A DNA stretch of 64,000 nt from Planctomycetaceae bacterium (GTDB lineage Bacteria; Planctomycetota; Planctomycetia; Planctomycetales; Planctomycetaceae): NCBI GenBank assembly GCA_021732995.1, contig JAKFWA010000120.1, positions 62,001-126,000 on the forward strand, read 5' to 3'. Made by a program: the position numbers and the translations under genes. Below the pieces are notes generated by a model. The model did no database searches. It worked only from the letters and a program-made list of their open reading frames with translations, and was not told where the DNA came from. Shown in pieces: positions 29,717 through 38,012 of this stretch. Position 1 is the stretch's first letter. Each line of letters begins with the position of its first letter.

Positions 29717-30625
29717 ATGGCACGAGCAATTCCACTCATCCTGCTGGCATTCGGATACTTGGTGGGAACTTGCTCGGCACAGTCCAGCAAGGCCGAGCCA
29801 AACAAACAGCCTGCATCAACCAAGGGTTTGCGGGTCTTTTACGCCTCGCACAGTCTCATGTGGTACGTCCCTGAACCTCTCGGCAAAATGGCAGAAGCCC
29901 GAGGGATCAAAGACCACAAGCTCATGGGGCTTCAACGTCTGGGAGCTTCCAGAACGATCCAGCATTGGAACCTGCCCGATGACAAGAATGAGGCCAAGAA
30001 GGCTCTCAAGAAAGGCGAAGTCGATGTCTTCATCATGTCGCCGATTTCGTTCCCTGATGAAGGCGTCGAGAACTACGTCAAGCTAGGACTCGAACACCAC
30101 CCTGACATGCGGTTCATTGTTCAGCTCTCTTGGGGCGGTGGAGACATCGACAACCAGGATTTCCCCACGGGAGCGTTCGACAACGTGGACAAAGAGAAGA
30201 CGTCCGATCAACTCAAGACTCTTAATGAGCGGAACATCAAGGCGGGGGAAGCTCAAGCCGCAGACATCAACAAGAAATACGGACATGGCAAGACCATCGT
30301 GGCTCTCGTCCCCAGCACACAAGCGATGATGGCCTTGCGGACAAAGATCGTAGACAAGGAATGGCCCGGATTGACGAAACAAGGCGAACTGTTCGTGGAT
30401 GCAGTTCATCCTTCGGCTCCGATGGAAGCCCTCAATTCCTACATGCACTTCGCAGTTCTTTATGGTCAATCACCTGTGGGTCTACCCATGCCCGCAATGT
30501 TGAAGAACGCCAAACGAGAAGCGTGGGACGACAAGTTCAACCGCTCATTACAAGAATTGGCTTGGGGCATCGTAACCAAGTATCCCAATAGCCTTGTCAC
30601 AGCAGCGAACGTGACCGAGAAGTGA
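29717..30625 (+). CDS. Exported SGNH-like hypothetical protein
   Basis: A 302-residue protein with a signal peptide (IPLILLAFGYLVGTCSAQ). The mature part begins LRVFYASHSLMWYV and includes DVFIMSPISFPDEG and a late DAVHPSAPMEALNSYMHF. These segments resemble the first and last blocks of SGNH/GDSL-type hydrolases of planctomycetes, where the D-x-x-H near the C-terminus is catalytic. The first block lacks a standard GDS and reads ASHS instead, so enzymatic activity is uncertain. The start is ATG at 29717, with GTG at 29714 also in frame. Confidence 0.6.
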   Translation: MARAIPLILLAFGYLVGTCSAQSSKAEPNKQPASTKGLRVFYASHSLMWYVPEPLGKMAEARGIKDHKLMGLQRLGASRTIQHWNLPDDKNEAKKALKKGEVDVFIMSPISFPDEGVENYVKLGLEHHPDMRFIVQLSWGGGDIDNQDFPTGAFDNVDKEKTSDQLKTLNERNIKAGEAQAADINKKYGHGKTIVALVPSTQAMMALRTKIVDKEWPGLTKQGELFVDAVHPSAPMEALNSYMHFAVLYGQSPVGLPMPAMLKNAKREAWDDKFNRSLQELAWGIVTKYPNSLVTAANVTEK

Positions 30626-30643
30626 TCGCATGGTGCGAAGAGT

Positions 30644-31000
30644 TCACTGCTTACGAGTCTTGCTGCTTCCTGACTTCTTCGGCAACGTCTTCACGAAACT
30701 CATCGCCAGCTCGATCCAGCCTGCCAATTGCTCATCATCTTCGATGCCTTCTGGTTCGACTACGACCCGGCCCGTCATCGGCTTGCCGGTGATATCGAAC
30801 TCTCGGACGTGCGGAGCCACGAGTACGTCGTCGTAGACTTCAGGGCCGCAGCGGACAATCAACGAGTCCTTCCAGACACCGACGACTACGTTGCCGTTGA
30901 GCAGGAAACCAACGCAGCCGAACATCTTCTTTTCTTCGATGCCACGCTTCCGAGCCAATGCGTCACGAATGCGACCTGCGAGTGCTTCATTGAAGGGCAT
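30644..31000 (-). CDS. TfoX N-terminal domain protein
   Basis: A 118-residue protein matching the TfoX_N domain: KKMFGCVGFLLNGNVVVGV near residue 25 and the later GRVVVEPEGIEDDEQLAGW. Stand-alone TfoX_N proteins are common in bacteria. Full-length TfoX/Sxy acts in competence, but that role cannot be transferred. A GGAGA precedes the ATG. The C-terminus is basic (KKSGSSKTRKQ). Confidence 0.8.
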   Translation of the reverse strand: MPFNEALAGRIRDALARKRGIEEKKMFGCVGFLLNGNVVVGVWKDSLIVRCGPEVYDDVLVAPHVREFDITGKPMTGRVVVEPEGIEDDEQLAGWIELAMSFVKTLPKKSGSSKTRKQ

Positions 31001-31103
31001 TAGCGTCTCCGCTCGTGATGGTTGAGTCCATTCCAGGTAACTATTACGGATGTTGAGAGAGGGGCGTATTGAAGACGAGCCACTCGTTTAGGAAGGCGGC
31101 GTA

Positions 31104-31298
31104 ATGGAGAACTTCAGTTGTGACCTCGATACCCCGGTCCCAGATTGGATCATCGAACATCCTGAAACTCTGGCGATTTTTAAGGAATTGGGCATCGACT
31201 ACTCCTGCGGTGGGAAGTCGCTGGCGTATTCGTGTGGAGAGCGAGGACTGGATTCCGAAGCAGTCCTGGCGAAGCTGCTCAGTTGCGTTTCCGATTAA
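31104..31298 (+). CDS. DUF542 (ScdA/Ric N-terminal domain) protein
   Basis: A 64-residue protein. The segment FKELGIDYSCGGKSLAYSC is the hallmark of DUF542, which in ScdA/YtfE/Ric di-iron proteins precedes the hemerythrin-like domain and helps repair Fe-S clusters after nitrosative stress. Here the hemerythrin part is absent, so this is a stand-alone domain. A cupin gene follows after 40 bp. GGAAGG precedes the ATG. Confidence 0.78.
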   Translation: MENFSCDLDTPVPDWIIEHPETLAIFKELGIDYSCGGKSLAYSCGERGLDSEAVLAKLLSCVSD

Positions 31299-31338
31299 AA
31301 GCAGCCCTAACAAGTGCGGTTTATCAAAGTGAGTATCA

Positions 31339-31668
31339 ATGGCAATTTCTCATGCTCAGCCTGGCGAAGTCATCGACGTTCGCCCCTTGGGAGCAGCACT
31401 AGCGACGGCCAAAACGAGCACGCTGCTCAAGACAGAGAAGGTCGAGATCATTCGCCTCGTGATGGCCGCAGGCAAAGTGCTGTCGGAACACAAGGCTCGT
31501 GGCGAGATCACCGTGCATTGCCTCGAAGGGAAGCTCGCCTTCACCGCCTTCGGCCAGACCCATGAACTCACGGCGGGCCAATTGCTTTATTTGCCTGCCG
31601 GTGAGCCGCACTCGGTTCAGTGCCTCGAAGACGCATCCTTCTTGCTGACAATCCTGCTGGGGGCGTAG
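31339..31668 (+). CDS. Cupin domain protein
   Basis: A 109-residue single-domain cupin. Visible motifs are LSEHKARGEITVHCLEG (first cupin motif, with its His residues) and LPAGEPHSVQCLEDASFLL (second motif). It is small and has no other domain. These proteins bind a metal and often act as sensors or small enzymes; the ligand is unknown. It is probably co-transcribed with the DUF542 gene. Confidence 0.78.
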   Translation: MAISHAQPGEVIDVRPLGAALATAKTSTLLKTEKVEIIRLVMAAGKVLSEHKARGEITVHCLEGKLAFTAFGQTHELTAGQLLYLPAGEPHSVQCLEDASFLLTILLGA

Positions 31669-31841
31669 GTGAAGCGGAACCATCTTGGCAAAAGTCCGCT
31701 CAAGTAACCCTTGAGGACCACGGCACTCGATTCGTTGCGATAGGCTTTATTTGATAGTCCAAACTCGGGGTTGACTGGGCAGTGTGTCTTCCCTTCAGAA
31801 GCGACGACTTTGGCAGACACACTTCTCACGTGAGATTGTCG

Positions 31842-31973
31842 ATGTCTCAAGTCAGTCCTGGACTAATGATGTATCGCCTTCGTGCTGGCAAGTTGCAGGT
31901 GCTACTTGCTCATCTAGGTGGGAACGAACGATTTGTTCAGAAAGTGCTTGAAGAGGGCTTATCAACGCAATAA
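31842..31973 (+). pseudogene. NUDIX hydrolase N-terminal remnant
   Basis: The short frame begins MSQVSPGLMMYRLRAGKLQV then LLAHLGG, the characteristic first strand of small NUDIX hydrolases. The expected continuation into the NUDIX box is missing: after 24 residues the sequence becomes unrelated and stops. It looks like a gene cut by insertion or deletion of the DNA that now carries the next gene. Confidence 0.6.
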
Positions 31974-32022
31974 CGTCGGCTTATGTGTTGTTCTTTTTTG
32001 CTGTCTGAATGGAGGCTCTCTC

Positions 32023-33120
32023 ATGACAGTTAAGAATCCACAGGATGCGCCAACTGGAAATGCTCGCCCCACCCCTCTTGAAGCGATCAGTTCCGAAATC
32101 AAGAAATCGCATCTGGCATTGGCGAGTCAACTTCAAGACCTCAGTGCTCAGTTAGGACTGTGGTCGAGCCCTGAAGAGCGGGTTGCCGAACTATTGGCGT
32201 CACACGACGACAAAATCCTTCACACGATTAATGAGCAGGAAAAGTTCGTTCGTGAGAACTTGCTCACGGAAATCGCAGCCCAGAGAACGGCGACGGAAGC
32301 AATATCGCAAGCGTTGATGATGCTTGCCAATTTGCAGTCGAGTGTTTTTAACTACGGACACGTTCTGCCGTTAATCCCACAAGGCCCTTTCACAATGCGC
32401 CTGTACGGGGATAGTCGCCACGTTCGGACTCAGGTCGCAAAGTTTGTTGTTCAAAAGTTCTTTGTGGAGCGAGGGAAAAAGCAGTTGTGCTTCGTTCAAG
32501 CCAGTGCGATGGCATTTAACTTATTTGAGGAAATCAATTCAGCCTCTGATGTGCCAGCCCATTGCTTGTTTCATGTCAACGGTCCTGTCGCCCCACTTCC
32601 ATTGTTATTCGGTCAGAACAATGGGCGGCATAGTGTCGTCTTATTCTGGGGTTCGATCTTTGACACGCACTGTGCTTCATACCTGCCACACAGCACCGAC
32701 GAAAATGCCGAGGCTGAACTGAAGAAACTATTTACACGGTCGGACGAGCCTCTCAAAACACTATTTCTTACACCCAGATATATCACTCCAGATGGCCGCA
32801 TTTTCTATGAGCGGCTAGAAAGTGTTCACTTCGTCAATTCTATGGCAGAAGAATTGGTACGCCGTAACGACACCGAGATCATCGTGCTCGCTACTGGTGA
32901 TCGAGTGACCTCTAGCGTTGAGGCAATCCCCGGAGAGGTTCGACCGTTAGGAGCCCTTGATGATGTCCTCAGAAGGCAGCCTCAAAAACTAACATATGTA
33001 GTCTCACATCCCAATCAAGAAACGCCATCATTCGTAAGTGATCTTCGGCAAAGAATTGGAAAACTGTGGTGGCAGGATATGACGCAGGCTTGGATGGACG
33101 TGCCTGCTACTGGATCTTGA
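32023..33120 (+). CDS. Hypothetical protein, no family recognised
   Basis: A 365-residue soluble protein. Residues 20-110 are helical and charged, probably coiled coil (for example ILHTINEQEKFVRENLLTEI). The remainder is mixed alpha/beta and contains RLYGDSRHVRTQVAKF, VVLFWGSIFDTH and IIVLATGDRV. No nucleotide-binding or nuclease motif is obvious. The ATG at 32023 has GGAGG nine bases upstream. Base composition is more AT-rich than its neighbours and it abuts a truncated NUDIX gene, which suggests recent arrival. Confidence 0.6.
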   Translation: MTVKNPQDAPTGNARPTPLEAISSEIKKSHLALASQLQDLSAQLGLWSSPEERVAELLASHDDKILHTINEQEKFVRENLLTEIAAQRTATEAISQALMMLANLQSSVFNYGHVLPLIPQGPFTMRLYGDSRHVRTQVAKFVVQKFFVERGKKQLCFVQASAMAFNLFEEINSASDVPAHCLFHVNGPVAPLPLLFGQNNGRHSVVLFWGSIFDTHCASYLPHSTDENAEAELKKLFTRSDEPLKTLFLTPRYITPDGRIFYERLESVHFVNSMAEELVRRNDTEIIVLATGDRVTSSVEAIPGEVRPLGALDDVLRRQPQKLTYVVSHPNQETPSFVSDLRQRIGKLWWQDMTQAWMDVPATGS

Positions 33121-33228
33121 GAAACCAACGGTGCGATCAATATGCGACCGTTTTGGTTTCACGGAGATCGTTTAAAGGGGACGAAGAGTGACGAAAATTG
33201 GCGGCAGTGGTTTCTAGTACGATTGCAA

Positions 33229-33558
33229 TCATTGGGTTGCTGGTTCGAGGATCGCAGTCATGCTGCCTTGGCAGCGATCAACCAACTCATCCTTCCCTAA
33301 AGAATGAATTTGTTCCTGCTTCAGTTCTGCCTGCTCCAGTGATCCCGTCCATAAGATACAGCGCTTTGTGACGTGAACCTCGGCGGCGAGTTGGAGTCCC
33401 TTTTCCAGGGGATAGCCGAAGATCTTCTGGCACATCGCAACGACGTACTCAAACGTGTGATCGTCGTCGTTCAGCAGGATCACGTTATAGGGCGGCTGTC
33501 GCTTCGCTTTAGGATCGCTCTCTTTGTGCCTCTTAGGACGGACGATAGTTTCTTCCAC
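33229..33558 (-). CDS. clpS: ATP-dependent Clp protease adaptor ClpS
   Basis: A 109-residue N-end-rule adaptor for ClpAP. It shows PPYNVILLNDDDHTFEYVV (the NDD loop and substrate pocket), a central helix with MCQKIFGYPLEKG, and AAEVHVTKRCILWTG. The start is a GTG at 33558 with AAGGA upstream. No clpA lies nearby, so it is a single gene in accessory DNA; a second chromosomal copy is possible. Confidence 0.88.
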   Translation of the reverse strand: MEETIVRPKRHKESDPKAKRQPPYNVILLNDDDHTFEYVVAMCQKIFGYPLEKGLQLAAEVHVTKRCILWTGSLEQAELKQEQIHSLGKDELVDRCQGSMTAILEPATQ

Positions 33559-33713
33559 TTCATTCCTTCCACATTGCAGAAGTTTTCGTTGTTGATGAGT
33601 GAGCGTTGGCAGCTTGCAAGTACGAATCCGCTGCTTGCCTCAGGCTGGTACTCAGAAAGTGACGGCTGCTGATCCAACTTTACCGAGAGAGAAGAAGGTT
33701 TAGGAACTCCGCC

Positions 33714-34580
33714 TTGGCGAATCTCAAACTACGAGTTGCTGAAGATGTTGTTGGCGATTTCTTCGTCGATTCAACCTGCATTGATTGTGATACCTGCCGA
33801 CAGTTGGCTCCGAATGTGTTCGGTGAAGCTCCAGAGCACGCCTACGTTAAGCATCAACCAAGCAGACCCGAAGATCACCGTGCCGCACTCCACGCTTTGG
33901 TCTCGTGCCCTACAGGTTCAATCGGCTATGTTGGGGAAGACTCTCCGAAGACCGTCATGGACGATTTTCCCCTGTTGATCGAAGAGCCCGTGTATTACTG
34001 CGGGTTCAACTCGCCGAAATCCTATGGTGGCAACAGCTACTTCGTACCTCACGCCGAAGGAAATTGGCTGATTGACTCGCCGAAGTTCCTGCCCCGATTG
34101 GTTCGGCAATTCGAATCACTAGGTGGAATCGCCAACATCTTTTTGACTCACCAAGATGACGTGGCTGATGCTGATCTCTACGCCAAGCATTTCGGCAGTC
34201 ATCGGTTCATTCACCGAGAGGAGCTTTCATCACAGCCTGATGCCGAAGTTGTGATCGATGGAACAGAACCCCTTGAATTGGTTCCCGGATTCAAGGTGAG
34301 TCCAACCCCTGGACACACTGCCGGGCATTGTGTGTTGTTGGTCGGCGAGCGATATCTTTTCACGGGCGACCATCTGTATTTCGATCGCCATGAGCGCCGA
34401 CTATCTGCCTTCCGAGACTACTGTTGGAATTCGTGGTCTCGGCAAACTGAGTCCATGCAGTTGCTGACTCAGTTTCGATTCGAATGGGTTCTTCCAGGAC
34501 ACGGGGAGCGGGTTTATTTGCCCGAGACTGAGATGCAGCGGCAGTTGGAGGAACTGGTTGAGAGAATGCGTGCGACTTGA
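33714..34580 (+). CDS. Ferredoxin / MBL-fold metallo-hydrolase fusion
   Basis: A 288-residue protein. Residues 15-70 form a single-cluster ferredoxin (CIDCDTCRQLAPNVF and a distant CPTGSIGYV). The remainder is a metallo-beta-lactamase fold: FLTHQDDVADAD (a degenerate HxHxDH, as in this subfamily), PTPGHTAGHCVLLVG, LFTGDHLYFDRH and WVLPGHGERV. The metal ligands therefore look partly altered. The start is read as TTG at 33714, the only start that keeps the ferredoxin part intact. Its substrate is unknown. Confidence 0.8.
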   Translation: MANLKLRVAEDVVGDFFVDSTCIDCDTCRQLAPNVFGEAPEHAYVKHQPSRPEDHRAALHALVSCPTGSIGYVGEDSPKTVMDDFPLLIEEPVYYCGFNSPKSYGGNSYFVPHAEGNWLIDSPKFLPRLVRQFESLGGIANIFLTHQDDVADADLYAKHFGSHRFIHREELSSQPDAEVVIDGTEPLELVPGFKVSPTPGHTAGHCVLLVGERYLFTGDHLYFDRHERRLSAFRDYCWNSWSRQTESMQLLTQFRFEWVLPGHGERVYLPETEMQRQLEELVERMRAT

Positions 34581-34912
34581 AGGTGTGCCGATGACGTCTT
34601 GCAAAATATTTGGCGACCCTACTGCCTAGCATATTTTCAGACGGCGGCTATTTTTGCGAAAGCCACTTTTGCGAAGCGTTTTAGTCTCTACTAGGGACGG
34701 CAAAGTTTGGGCGTTTAAATAAATGCAACAGGGGTGCGGTCTTCTCCACTGGGCGGGGGTAGGGAACCAGCTTTGCCAGCTTTTTGTTGGAATTGTTGCA
34801 TTTCAATTTTTGCAACAACGTCGGTCCTAAAGACGAGACACTCGGGCAACCAGGACGAGCGGGGACTTCCTCCATTTGGCAGGAAGCCCCGCTTCGTTCC
34901 TGGGTTCTTCAA
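34581..34912. other. Intergenic region with repeated TTGCAAC and TTTTGCGAA sites
   Basis: No gene. TTTTGCGAA occurs at 34652-34660 and 34667-34675. AAATGCAAC at 34721-34729 is mirrored by GTTGCATTT at 34795-34803, and TTGCAAC recurs at 34810-34816. The clustering of short repeats at the edge of a plasmid-like module could mark a replication, transfer or recombination site. A strong hairpin follows at 34858. Confidence 0.35.
34858..34893 (-). terminator. Strong hairpin after the 97-residue protein gene
   Basis: AGCGGGG-A-CTTCCT pairs with AGGAAG-C-CCCGCT around a short loop, giving a stem of about 13 pairs with one mismatch. It begins 20 bases beyond the stop of the minus-strand gene at 34913. 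No T-run is present. Confidence 0.5.
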
Positions 34913-35206
34913 TCAGTATTCTTCCGGAAGCAGAAGTGTGGTCGCTGAGCGATCCGCTTCTGTGATAATCCAGAGCTTGACTGATTTGCTCGTGCGATAG
35001 CTCGACAGCAATCGCTCGCCGTGAAGCAATGCGGCTTCGTTGGCTTGCTTATCGTCTTCACAGACATCGCCCCAATTTCCCTGTATGTGACGCTTCAAGA
35101 ACTCTTCTGGCGTCTGGCTGCTGCTGGCGAGTGCTTCTAATGCACCCGGTGTTGCGACGACTTGCCCGAGACTGAAGCGAGGTTGGCTTTGGCTTGCGAC
35201 GATCAT
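34913..35206 (-). CDS. Conserved small protein of mobile elements, function unknown
   Basis: A 97-residue protein beginning with SQPRFSLGQVVATPGALEAL. The central part, PEEFLKRHIQGNWGDVCEDD, ends in ANEAALLHGERLLSSYR and VKLWIITEADRS. I believe this layout is found on plasmids and genomic islands of many bacteria without known function. The ATG at 35206 has AAGGGA upstream. No catalytic motif is visible. Confidence 0.6.
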   Translation of the reverse strand: MIVASQSQPRFSLGQVVATPGALEALASSSQTPEEFLKRHIQGNWGDVCEDDKQANEAALLHGERLLSSYRTSKSVKLWIITEADRSATTLLLPEEY

Positions 35207-35287
35207 GGTTCCCTTTCTGATTGATGGTTGGTGTCGCTGACGCAACCAAGAACTGGTCCGATCGATGAAGCCCTAAGCAGAAACGAC

Positions 35288-35315
35288 AAGAGCCAAGGCT
35301 TGGTTGCCTTGGCTC
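35288..35315 (-). terminator. Hairpin after the 135-residue protein gene
   Basis: AGAGCCAAGGC and GCCTTGGCTCT form a perfect 11-bp stem with a six-base loop, about 25 bases after the stop of the minus-strand gene at 35340. It is probably its terminator. Confidence 0.6.
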
Positions 35316-35339
35316 TGGATTCATGGTCGTGTGATTCAA

Positions 35340-35747
35340 TCAAGCTTCGACTTCATCCCAACAGAAGTCGGTCGGCTTCACGCCTTCGGTCGGTAAACCT
35401 TCGCCGTGATAGGTGCATGCGAACGGCACCTTGGCTCCTTCCTCACCGTGGATCATGAGATGATCCAGGTCGAGAACTTGGCCGCTGGGGCCGTAGTGTC
35501 GGTCGTCTTCGGGATAGTCACCGAGGTTCGCTTCTTCGACCACAATGTGATGCCCGTGTTGTTCAGAGTCTGCAAGCTCGTCGATGGCGTCGGACATGCT
35601 GTCGGCTTCAACGACTAAATAGAACGACGTGTAACCTCCGCCGATTTCAATCAGCCATGTCTTGCCAAACCAGTCGCCTGGATTGACGACCGGTATGTCT
35701 TTGAGATCATGACCGTGGAAGGTGGCGTTAGCGGTGATCTGTGGCAT
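35340..35747 (-). CDS. Hypothetical protein of the plasmid-like module
   Basis: A 135-residue acidic protein: PGDWFGKTWLIEIGGGYTSF and AIDELADSEQHGHHIVVEE, ending in KPTDFCWDEVEA. The start at 35747 is chosen because GGAGA lies just upstream; an upstream ATG at 35780 would add 11 residues. It is a single gene with its own downstream hairpin. No family recognised. Confidence 0.55.
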   Translation of the reverse strand: MPQITANATFHGHDLKDIPVVNPGDWFGKTWLIEIGGGYTSFYLVVEADSMSDAIDELADSEQHGHHIVVEEANLGDYPEDDRHYGPSGQVLDLDHLMIHGEEGAKVPFACTYHGEGLPTEGVKPTDFCWDEVEA

Positions 35748-35798
35748 CTGCGTGTCTCCTGTTTGAGGGTTGAGTGACACGCAGATGGCTTGGTCCGG

Positions 35799-36218
35799 TC
35801 ATTCCGCTTGCAGTTCCATTTCAAACGCTGCTTCGTCTTCCGCATCAAGCTCGGCAAAGTGCTCGGCCAGAGTTCGAGCTTGATGGCGAGCGTCATCATC
35901 GGTGGTGCTATCGATCAACTCTCCACGAAACAGCATGCCGCTTTCTCCAAGCGCATAGCCCACGATGAACCGACCTTGTGGCAGGCGGAACATCAGGGAG
36001 ATGGCTCCACTCCAATACCGTTCGACAATCTCACAACGTGCATCCAGCATCGACTTGCCGCACCATGTCATCAGGTGGATTCGGTTGCGGTCCTGCTGCG
36101 TGTAGGCGGTGATGTGGCTTCCGATAACTGAGGCACCGAGAGCGACGAACTCTCTACCCTCGTGTTCGATAATTCCCAGTTCAACTTGCCCATGTCTCTC
36201 GCAACGTGTTGCAGTCAT
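35799..36218 (-). CDS. Hypothetical protein of the plasmid-like module
   Basis: A 139-residue protein. The N-terminal half looks beta-rich (GIIEHEGREFVALGASVIG); the C-terminus is a charged helix ending EDEAAFEMELQAE. GGGAG precedes the ATG. No function is visible. Confidence 0.55.
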   Translation of the reverse strand: MTATRCERHGQVELGIIEHEGREFVALGASVIGSHITAYTQQDRNRIHLMTWCGKSMLDARCEIVERYWSGAISLMFRLPQGRFIVGYALGESGMLFRGELIDSTTDDDARHQARTLAEHFAELDAEDEAAFEMELQAE

Positions 36219-36294
36219 GTGCCTCTCCCGTCGTGTTAGTGGCTAGTTCCAACACAATGGCGAGGAGGTCCAACTACTGTCGAAAGGATGCACG

Positions 36295-36939
36295 ATGGGA
36301 CGCAAACGAACTCGTTCTGCTTATGTCGTTGTTGAAGCGGGGCTGCTGAGCTGCGTCGATGAGCAGAAGAATCTTGTGCTTGATTCCGACCCAGATAAAG
36401 CCTTCGCAGACGAGCTGACATGCCCGACCGCTGACCAACTGCTGATTGCACTCAGAAAAGCATTCAGTCTGACCTATCCGACAAACATCTTTGTTGAGGG
36501 TCAGAGCACTGCCATCATGGAGATCAGACGCATTGGGGTTGAGGCGTTGATTCACATGTCAGACGTATTGAACGATCTCGGGCTACCACCCATTCCACGC
36601 CCGATACGTGAGCGTCAAAGTGCGAACTGCCATACGTTCCAATTCTTCCTTATCCCAGAGCGTGAGCTGCACGTGACTGTCAAATTCGAAGGTCGAAAGC
36701 AGTCGTTGCGTAACCTAGTTGAGGTGTTCCCTGGAGATGTGTTGGTTCGAACTCTAAGAGGCTTGGTTTCAGACAGCTTCGCCGAGATGCATGACGATGA
36801 GCAGCACGAAGAGGTCTTGCAGGGTATGCGGGCTAAACTGTGGTCAGTGCTGCCTGCCTACAACGATGTCTTTCGAGATATGTGCATCGAGCCAATTGCT
36901 GAGTTCGTTGCCGATGAGGAAAGTCAGAATCAGAGTTAA
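36295..36939 (+). CDS. Hypothetical protein
   Basis: A 214-residue protein, the only plus-strand gene in this module, converging on the integrase. It starts MGRKRTRSAYVVVEAGLLS and has no recognised domain. AAAGGA precedes the ATG. It may be a cargo or control gene of the element. Confidence 0.5.
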   Translation: MGRKRTRSAYVVVEAGLLSCVDEQKNLVLDSDPDKAFADELTCPTADQLLIALRKAFSLTYPTNIFVEGQSTAIMEIRRIGVEALIHMSDVLNDLGLPPIPRPIRERQSANCHTFQFFLIPERELHVTVKFEGRKQSLRNLVEVFPGDVLVRTLRGLVSDSFAEMHDDEQHEEVLQGMRAKLWSVLPAYNDVFRDMCIEPIAEFVADEESQNQS

Positions 36940-36962
36940 GGTGTTGATACCACAATCAGATC

Positions 36963-37898
36963 TCAGAGCTGCAAGTAGGTGCCGCTGCAATCAGAGGGTC
37001 GGGCATGCAAGTAGGTGCTTGTAGTGGCCACCGAGCTATGACCAAGCGTCTGTTGCAGCACGTGGATGGGGCAACCGTGGTCGAGGCTATGACTAGCATG
37101 AGCATGTCTGAGCCAATGGCAGGAAACTTTCTTGTTGATGCCCGCTCGTTCGGCAGCCTTCACGACAATTCGCCAAACTTGGGATGCATTCAAGTGGCCC
37201 TTCTTGCGACTGCGGAAAACCGGAGCATCGGGGTGAGCATTCTCGTACAAAAATTGTAAATCGTCCCAAACGCTCTTGGGTATGAGCACGGTCCTTGTCT
37301 TGGCTCCCTTCCCAAAAACGGTGATCTGTCCTGCCTCGCCTCTCTCTTGAAGATGCCGCCATTTCAGCGAGCACAGTTCCGAGACACGAAAGCCGCCCGC
37401 ATAGAATGTCCGCAGGATGGCTCGGTTGCGTGGATTGGGCTCCAGCGAAGTGATCTTCTCAACTTCGGCTTCGCTGAGAATCCGCTCGGCGAGTTGGTCT
37501 CGGAAGCCTTGCACCTTCAACGGTGCGGCGACATCGAACGGGAAATAACCGAGACGAAAGCCGAAAGCGAACAGACTCTTGATGGCCGAGATTGCTCGAT
37601 GAACGGACGACGGCTTCAACCCAGCTTCTTCCAGGTGATCGGCGAAACCTTGCAGATCACCGAGTGTCACCGACCGCAGCGACTTGTTGAGTTTCTTTAC
37701 GGCTCGGTCCACTTCTCCACGGTAGGCTCGCTGCGTGAGCTTGGGACGACCATGCAACCAAAGGCCGATGAGTTGCTCGTCGGACTCGGCCTGCACAAGA
37801 GGTGTCAAAGGCTGGGATTCAGGCGAATGCAAGGAAACGGGACTTATCATGCTTAATTCCGCACAACTTTCGTTTCGATCTTCGGACATGATTCGCAC
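36963..37898 (-). CDS. Tyrosine recombinase / integrase
   Basis: A 311-residue site-specific recombinase. The N-terminal SAM-like domain covers about residues 35-125, followed by the catalytic domain. All catalytic residues are visible: Arg in GGFRVSELCSLKW, Lys in GKGAKTRTVLI, His and Arg in HWLRHAHASHSLDHG, His in LGHSSVATT and Tyr in TYLHARPSD. It is XerC/D-like in size. It is flanked by an excisionase-like gene and plasmid-type genes, so it is the likely mover of the element. A shorter start a few codons in is possible. Confidence 0.9.
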   Translation of the reverse strand: MRIMSEDRNESCAELSMISPVSLHSPESQPLTPLVQAESDEQLIGLWLHGRPKLTQRAYRGEVDRAVKKLNKSLRSVTLGDLQGFADHLEEAGLKPSSVHRAISAIKSLFAFGFRLGYFPFDVAAPLKVQGFRDQLAERILSEAEVEKITSLEPNPRNRAILRTFYAGGFRVSELCSLKWRHLQERGEAGQITVFGKGAKTRTVLIPKSVWDDLQFLYENAHPDAPVFRSRKKGHLNASQVWRIVVKAAERAGINKKVSCHWLRHAHASHSLDHGCPIHVLQQTLGHSSVATTSTYLHARPSDCSGTYLQL

Positions 37899-38012
37899 AC
37901 TTTCCGCTATGTTTTAAGGCAGTTTCCGCTCACTGGCCGAACACGTATCAGCCAGACATCAACGGCTTCAGCACACGGTCCACTCAGTGCCAATCCAATT
38001 TTTGCACTTGAA

